Below, one piece after another: positions 59,404-64,000 of a stretch of 64,000 nt of DNA. The DNA comes from Sphingomonas sp. UNC305MFCol5.2. GTDB lineage: Bacteria > Pseudomonadota > Alphaproteobacteria > Sphingomonadales > Sphingomonadaceae. The stretch's first letter is position 1. Each line of letters starts with the position of its first letter. The DNA lies in assembly GCF_000712135.1 (NCBI RefSeq), contig NZ_JOOE01000002.1, positions 186,001 through 250,000 on the forward strand, in the 5' to 3' direction. A program made the translations under genes and the position numbers. A model generated the notes under the pieces. The model searched no databases. It was not told where the DNA came from and saw nothing but the letters and a program-made list of their open reading frames with translations.

Positions 59404-59876
59404 TCGGCGAACCCGGCGTGGATCACCAGCCGCTCGGAATCCCATTCGGGAACCGCGTCGGGCTGCATCGGCACCATGAAGCGCTTGCCGTCGGGTCGCT
59501 CGATCTCCAGCACGTCGCCCGCGCCATAATTGTCGATCGCGACGACCATGCCCAGCGCATCCCCGGCATCGGAGACCGCGGGAAGCCCGAGCAGATCGAC
59601 ATGATAATATTCGCCATCCGCGAGCGGTGGCAGCGCCGAGCGGGGGACGGTCAGCTGGGTGCCGCGCAGCGCCTCGGCGGCGTTGCGGTCAGCCACTTCG
59701 GCGAAGCGCGCGATCGCGCCGTTCGAGCCGGTGCGCACGCTCTTGAGCGTCAGCGCGCCGCTGTTGAACACCTTGTAGCTGGCGAGATCGTCGGCGAAGA
59801 CCTTCAGGCGGACCTCGCCGGCGATGCCGTGCGCGCCGATGATCACGGCGAGCGTGACGGGGCGGTCGGCACTCAT
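59400..59876 (-). CDS. rimM: Ribosome maturation factor RimM
   Basis: 158 residues. RimM helps assemble the 30S head and binds S19. The N-terminal domain (VTLAVIIGAHGIAGEVRLKV) and the PRC-barrel (GEYYHVDLLGLPAVSDAG, then MVPMQPDAVPEWD) are both clear. It is preceded by a 49-residue small gene and rpsP and followed, with overlap, by the metallophosphoesterase gene rather than trmD. Confidence 0.95.
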   Translation of the reverse strand: MSADRPVTLAVIIGAHGIAGEVRLKVFADDLASYKVFNSGALTLKSVRTGSNGAIARFAEVADRNAAEALRGTQLTVPRSALPPLADGEYYHVDLLGLPAVSDAGDALGMVVAIDNYGAGDVLEIERPDGKRFMVPMQPDAVPEWDSERLVIHAGFAE

Positions 59877-59906
59877 GCCGCCCTCCCCGTCAGTGCGCCG
59901 CGGGCA

Positions 59907-60056
59907 TCACCCCTCAGGGGAGCCCGGCTGCTCCGGCGGCGTATCGTCGCCGCCTTCCGCTGGCGCATCGGCGGACGCGCCTGCGGGGTTGGTCCGGGTG
60001 CTGCCGGGGTTCTCACGATCCTCGGTATCCGGACCGGTTTCGGGTTTGCTGGCCAT
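59907..60056 (-). CDS. Hypothetical 49-residue Pro/Gly/Glu-rich protein
   Basis: ATG at 60056 with GGAG seven bases upstream, stop at 59907. The product begins ASKPETGPDTEDREN and is rich in Pro, Gly, Asp, Thr and Ala, acidic and without hydrophobic segments. Position in the short gap between rpsP and rimM on the same strand and the good ribosome binding site support translation. No family recognised. Confidence 0.55.
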   Translation of the reverse strand: MASKPETGPDTEDRENPGSTRTNPAGASADAPAEGGDDTPPEQPGSPEG

Positions 60057-60113
60057 CCTGCGCTCCACGGGGCATGGTTTGCCCGGACAAACGCACGATG
60101 GCCGGCAAGTGCC

Positions 60114-60710
60114 TCAGCCTTCCGACTTTTCTTCGGCGGCTTCGGCCGGAGCCTCGGCAGCGGCTTCCTCAACCGGGGCTTCCTCGGCGGTCGCTTCGGC
60201 AGCAGGCGCCTCTTCGGCGACCGGAGCGGCTTCCTCAGCGGCCGGAGCCTCCTCAGCAACGGCTTCCTCAACGGCCGGAGCAGCTTCCTCAGTCACGGCC
60301 TCGGCGGGAGCTTCTTCAGCAACCGGCTCGGGAGCGGGCGCTGCGGCTGCCTCGGCAGCGGCTTCCTCGGCCGCCTTGGCCTTCTCGGCACGCTCCTCGG
60401 CGCGCTCGACGGCCTTCTCGCCCGGCTTGCCCTTGTTCGGATTGTTCTTGGCGGCGCGCTCCTTGACGCCGATCGCGTCGAGGAAGCGGGCGACGCGGTC
60501 GGTCGGCTGCGCGCCGACGCTCAGCCAATGCTTGGCGCGGTCACCGTCGAGCTTGATGCGCTCGGGCGAATCCTTGGCGAGCAGCGGGTTGTAGGTGCCG
60601 ATCTTCTCGATGAACTTGCCGTCGCGCGGGCTGCGCGCGTCGGCGATCACGATCCGGTAATAGGGGCGCTTCTTCGAACCGCCGCGCGAAAGACGCATAG
60701 AGAGAGCCAT
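60114..60710 (-). CDS. rpsP: 30S ribosomal protein S16 with long acidic C-terminal tail
   Basis: 198 residues; the usual length is 80-100. Residues 1-90 are normal S16 ([35 protein letters not shown]). From about residue 95 a lysine-rich linker leads to a tail of about 85 residues made of Glu, Ala, Pro and Val in imperfect EEAPA-type repeats. The tail must protrude from the ribosome or be removed. AAGGAA precedes the ATG; the gene follows ffh by 30 bases. Confidence 0.95.
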   Translation of the reverse strand: MALSMRLSRGGSKKRPYYRIVIADARSPRDGKFIEKIGTYNPLLAKDSPERIKLDGDRAKHWLSVGAQPTDRVARFLDAIGVKERAAKNNPNKGKPGEKAVERAEERAEKAKAAEEAAAEAAAAPAPEPVAEEAPAEAVTEEAAPAVEEAVAEEAPAAEEAAPVAEEAPAAEATAEEAPVEEAAAEAPAEAAEEKSEG

Positions 60711-60740
60711 TATTATTCCTTCTTACAATCTTGAGTTAAA

Positions 60741-62228
60741 TTACTTCTTTTTCAGGAAATTTTCAAAACCGGGCGGGAGATTGGCGCCGCCGGGAAGCCC
60801 CGGGAGACTGCCGCCCATCTTGCCCATCATCTCGCCCATTTCGGGCCCGCCGAGCGCGTTGCCGACACCGCCCATCCCGCCGCCGGGACCGCCCTTGCCG
60901 AGCATGCCCAGCATACCTTTCAGGCCGCCCATCTTCTTCAGCCGCTTCATCGCCGTCTGCATCTCCTGATGCATCTTCAGGAGTTTGTTGACGTCCTGGA
61001 CGGTGGTGCCGCTGCCCTTGGCGACGCGGATCTTGCGCTTTGCGTTGAGCAGTTCGGGCTTGGCACGCTCCTTGAGCGTCATCGATCCGATCATTGCGTC
61101 CATGCGGAGCAGGATCTTCTCGTCGACCGCGCCCGATGCCATCGCCGCCTGCGCCTTCTTCATGCCGGGGATCATCCCGGCAAGCGCGCCCAGCCCGCCC
61201 ATCCGGCGCATCTGCGCCAGCTGGCTGCGCAGGTCGTTCATGTCGAACTGGCCCTTGGCGAGCCGCCCCGCCATCCGCTCGGCGTCTTCCTGCTGGATCG
61301 ACTCGGCGGCGCGCTCGACCAGCGACACCACGTCGCCCATGCCGAGGATACGGCCCGCGACCCGCTTGGGATGGAAGGGCTCGATCGCGTCGAGCTTCTC
61401 GCCCATGCCCGCGAACTTGATCGGCTTGCCGGTGACCGCGCGCATCGAAAGCGCCGCGCCGCCGCGGGCGTCGCCGTCCATGCGCGTGAGGATCACGCCG
61501 GTGAGCGGCACCTGCTCGGAGAAGCTCTTGGCGACGTTGACTGCGTCCTGGCCGGTGAGGCTGTCGACGACGAGCAGGATCTCGGCCGGGTTGGCGATGT
61601 CCGCCACCGCCTTCATCTCGTCCATCAGCGCCTGATCGACGTGGAGGCGGCCCGCGGTATCGAGCATCAGCACGTCGAAGCCCTGCAGCTTCGCCGAGCT
61701 CAGCGCCCGCTTCGCGATCTCTACCGGTGTCTGGCCCGCGACGATCGGCAGCGTCGCCACTTCGGTCTGCGTGCCGAGTACCGCGAGCTGTTCCTGTGCG
61801 GCCGGGCGATTGACGTCGAGCGACGCCATCATCACCTTCTTGCCCTGCGTCCTGCTCAGCAGCTTCGCCAGCTTGGCGGTCGTGGTGGTCTTGCCCGAGC
61901 CCTGAAGGCCGACGAGCATGATGACGGCCGGCGGAGTGACGCCGATCTCGAGCTCGGCGGTGTCGCTGCCGAGCATGTCGACCAGCGCGTCGTGGACGAT
62001 CTTGACGACCTGCTGCCCCGGCGTGACCGAACGCAGCACGTTCTGGCCGACCGCCTGCTCGGTCACCTTCTCGACGAAGTCGCGCGCCACGGGAAGCGCG
62101 ACATCGGCCTCCAGCAGCGCGATCCGCACTTCGCGCATCGCGGTGCGGACGTCGGCTTCGCCCAGCGCACCACGCCCGCGCAGACGCTCGAAGACGCCGC
62201 CTAGCCGATCGCTCAGACTGTCGAACAT
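60741..62228 (-). CDS. ffh: Signal recognition particle protein Ffh (SRP54)
   Basis: 495 residues. The GTPase that binds 4.5S RNA and signal sequences and docks with FtsY. N domain at the start (FDSLSDRLGGVFERLRGRG), G domain with GLQGSGKTTTTAKLA, MLDTAGRLHVD and LTRMDGDARGG, and a Met/Gly-rich M domain ending in PGFENFLKKK. The Gly-rich part near residues 440-480 is typical. First gene of the ffh-rpsP-rimM run. Confidence 0.97.
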   Translation of the reverse strand: MFDSLSDRLGGVFERLRGRGALGEADVRTAMREVRIALLEADVALPVARDFVEKVTEQAVGQNVLRSVTPGQQVVKIVHDALVDMLGSDTAELEIGVTPPAVIMLVGLQGSGKTTTTAKLAKLLSRTQGKKVMMASLDVNRPAAQEQLAVLGTQTEVATLPIVAGQTPVEIAKRALSSAKLQGFDVLMLDTAGRLHVDQALMDEMKAVADIANPAEILLVVDSLTGQDAVNVAKSFSEQVPLTGVILTRMDGDARGGAALSMRAVTGKPIKFAGMGEKLDAIEPFHPKRVAGRILGMGDVVSLVERAAESIQQEDAERMAGRLAKGQFDMNDLRSQLAQMRRMGGLGALAGMIPGMKKAQAAMASGAVDEKILLRMDAMIGSMTLKERAKPELLNAKRKIRVAKGSGTTVQDVNKLLKMHQEMQTAMKRLKKMGGLKGMLGMLGKGGPGGGMGGVGNALGGPEMGEMMGKMGGSLPGLPGGANLPPGFENFLKKK

Positions 62229-62496
62229 GGGACCAAGATCACTCCAAAATCACGACCGGCCCGCCAAACGCAAAACACGCCGGCGGACGAAACCTCGTCG
62301 GCCGGCGTCACCCCTTGGGGCGCACAATGTTCGCGTTCCACGGGAACGGTCGGAGGCGCACATAGCGGCGTATCCCGGATTGCGCAACCTTTTGGACCGC
62401 AGGCGCCGGTAAGGTTTCGGAAAGCTCCGTATTTAACTCGATATACACCCTCAACCGGCAAAACGCGCATTATCGTTTAGGGGGCGTGCATCGGCC
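62229..62496. other. Divergent intergenic region with a long hairpin in the ffh leader
   Basis: 268 bases between ffh and the GGDEF/EAL gene. A stem of 14 pairs with one mismatch (62277-62308, loop AACC) lies 49 bases before the ffh start; on the minus strand it is followed by GTTTTGCGTTT, like a terminator or attenuator. No 4.5S RNA hallmark or other RNA gene was recognised, and no promoter was clear. Confidence 0.45.
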
Positions 62497-64000
62497 ATGT
62501 CGCGGGATTTCGAAGAAGACATGACGCAAGACAACGCTCCGCGCACGAGCGTGATTACGGGCGCGATCAGCGTAGCTGCGATCCTTCTATTCGTGGGCAT
62601 CGGCAGCGCGGTGCTGTCCCAATCGCTGCAGCACTATCTCCAGGGCGCCGAACCGCCCGCCCAGCCGCTGGTAATTGCGCTGCTGCTGAACGTCGCACTG
62701 ATCCTGTTCGGCTGGCGCCGCCATGCTGCGCTCAGCCACGAACTCCAGATCCGCGCAGCCGCCGAGGAACGTGCCCAGCAGCTCGCCAGCCGCGATCCGC
62801 TGACCGGCTTCCTCAACCGCCGCAGCCTCGCCGAAGAAGGCGCGGCGATGTTCGTTCGCGCGCAGCGCCGCCGCAAGGCGATGGCGCTGGCGATGCTCGA
62901 CCTCGATCATTTCAAGACGATCAACGACATGCACGGCCATGCCGTGGGCGACGCATTGCTCCGCGCCGTCGCCGACGAGATCGCGCATCTCATGCCGCCG
63001 ATCGCGCTCACGGCGCGGCTGGGCGGTGACGAATTCGCCTGCGGCTTCCTGTTCGATGCAGACGAGCCGGGCATGGTCGAACGCATCGCCGAAAAACTGA
63101 TCAGCCGCATGGCGCAGCCTTTCGAGGCCGAGGGCCTGCGTCTCCACATCAGCTGTTCGCTCGGCATCGCCCGCTCGGACTTCGATTGCACCGGCATCGA
63201 CGCGCTGATGCGCGCCGCCGACATCGCGATGTATCAGGCCAAGAAGGGCGGCCGGAACCGCTTCGCCTGGTTCGATCAGTCGATGGAGCGCGAGTTGCAG
63301 ACCCGCAACGATCTCGAATCCGGCCTTCGCCTCGCGATCCCGCGGCAGGAAGTCGTTCCCTATTTCGAGCAGCAGATCGATCTCGCGACCGGCCGCCTCC
63401 ACGGCTTCGAAGTGCTCGCGCGCTGGGAGCATCCGCAGCGCGGCACGATCAGCCCTGAATTGTTCATCCCGATCGCCGAGGAAACCGGCATGATCGGCGA
63501 TCTGTCGCTTTCGATCATGCAGCAGGCATTCCTCGCCGCGCGCGATTGGGATCCCTCGCTCAACCTGTCGATCAATATCTCGCCGTGGCAGCTGCGTGAC
63601 GCATGGCTGGCGCAAAAGATCATCAAGGTGCTCACCGAGACCGGCTTCCCCGCCAACCGGCTCGAGGTGGAGATCACCGAGAGCGCATTGTTCGACAATC
63701 TCGCGCTGGCGCAATCGATCGTCGGCAGCCTCAAGAATCAGGGGGTGCAGCTCGCGCTCGACGATTTCGGCACCGGCTATTCGTCGCTGGCACATCTGCG
63801 CGCATTGCCTTTCGACCGGATCAAGATCGACAAGAGCTTCATCATGTCGCTGAACGAGAGCGCCGATTCGGCCGCGATCGTCAATGCGATCATCAGCCTG
63901 GGCGAGAGCCTCAACCTGCCGATCACCGCCGAGGGGGTCGAGGATGCTGGGATCGAGGAGCGGCTGCGCGCGCTCGGCTGCACCAAGGCGCAGGGCTGGC
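62497..64000 (+). CDS. GGDEF/EAL domain protein, 3' truncated by the window end
   Basis: 501 codons are visible from ATG 62497. Two membrane segments (residues about 20-42 and 56-72) precede a GGDEF domain starting SRDPLTGFLNRR, with an intact GGDEF at residues 176-180 and no RxxD inhibitory site before it. The EAL domain follows: EVLAR (Glu305, with Val in place of Ala) and DDFGTGYSSL (Asp422, Asp423) are present. Both cyclase and phosphodiesterase residues seen so far are kept, so it could make or break cyclic-di-GMP. Confidence 0.92.
   Translation, partial: MSRDFEEDMTQDNAPRTSVITGAISVAAILLFVGIGSAVLSQSLQHYLQGAEPPAQPLVIALLLNVALILFGWRRHAALSHELQIRAAAEERAQQLASRDPLTGFLNRRSLAEEGAAMFVRAQRRRKAMALAMLDLDHFKTINDMHGHAVGDALLRAVADEIAHLMPPIALTARLGGDEFACGFLFDADEPGMVERIAEKLISRMAQPFEAEGLRLHISCSLGIARSDFDCTGIDALMRAADIAMYQAKKGGRNRFAWFDQSMERELQTRNDLESGLRLAIPRQEVVPYFEQQIDLATGRLHGFEVLARWEHPQRGTISPELFIPIAEETGMIGDLSLSIMQQAFLAARDWDPSLNLSINISPWQLRDAWLAQKIIKVLTETGFPANRLEVEITESALFDNLALAQSIVGSLKNQGVQLALDDFGTGYSSLAHLRALPFDRIKIDKSFIMSLNESADSAAIVNAIISLGESLNLPITAEGVEDAGIEERLRALGCTKAQGW

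Noticed and set aside
62213-62470. 85-codon minus-strand frame over the ffh leader
   Set aside because: It overlaps the ffh start and the leader hairpin, is Cys-rich without a pattern and has no ribosome binding site.
1-64000. CRISPR arrays, tRNA or rRNA genes, transposases, prophage genes
   Set aside because: Looked for by eye in all gaps; no regularly spaced direct repeats, no T-loop or rRNA-like sequence and no transposase or phage protein were found.

Overview
The window is a high-GC alphaproteobacterial chromosome segment. A Sphingomonas-like member of the Sphingomonadaceae is the best guess. The support is two very large TonB-dependent receptors, the divL-tsaE-amgK-murU-addB-addA-trxA gene order, a trehalose operon behind an EcfG-type general-stress promoter, and several families of short GC-rich intergenic palindromes. 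The assignment is inference from gene content; no 16S rRNA gene or tRNA gene was seen. Both edges cut genes: a sugar isomerase-like gene on the left and a GGDEF/EAL gene on the right.

Layout. 1-6960 (+): a tightly packed glycoside-oxidation cluster with a TIM-barrel isomerase, an MFS transporter, two exported TIM-barrel proteins, a DUF1080 keto-disaccharide hydrolase-like protein, a gluconate-2-dehydrogenase subunit-3-like protein and a GMC flavoprotein with an Fe-S type Cys motif. 6966-12376 (-): otsB-GH15-otsA, a small hypothetical gene and pcm. 12383-18108: a TonB receptor divergent from a penicillin-acylase family gene. 18127-30374 (-): trxA, addA, addB, murU, amgK, tsaE, a DivL-like pseudo-histidine kinase and small ORFs, with a REP-like element at each of three gene boundaries. 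30442-37656 (-): a second TonB receptor, ahcY with an upstream perfect palindrome, a DUF6683-like protein and a TolB-type propeller protein. 37764-42405: AlkD-like repair protein, YqgE, peroxiredoxin, a small stress-type protein and AMP nucleosidase. 42412-49523: SIMPL protein, M2 metallopeptidase, alpha/beta hydrolase, GFA protein, then marR-emrA-emrB. 49646-54174: asd, an S9 peptidase, and soxR divergent from a VOC gene across a SoxR box. 54221-62228 (-): rplS, trmD, rimM, rpsP and ffh, with about 4 kb of other genes between rimM and trmD. 62497-64000 (+): GGDEF/EAL protein.

How parts may work together. The left cluster reads as a periplasmic route in which a flavoprotein co-exported with a Tat-type partner oxidises a glycoside, secreted TIM-barrel and DUF1080 proteins cleave or rearrange the keto-glycoside, and the MFS protein imports the product. 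The expected cytochrome c electron acceptor is not in the window. The trehalose operon probably answers to the general stress response. The large minus-strand operon joins a cell-cycle regulator with tRNA modification, peptidoglycan-sugar recycling and recombination repair. Many long antisense ORFs exist because of high third-position GC; these were left out.
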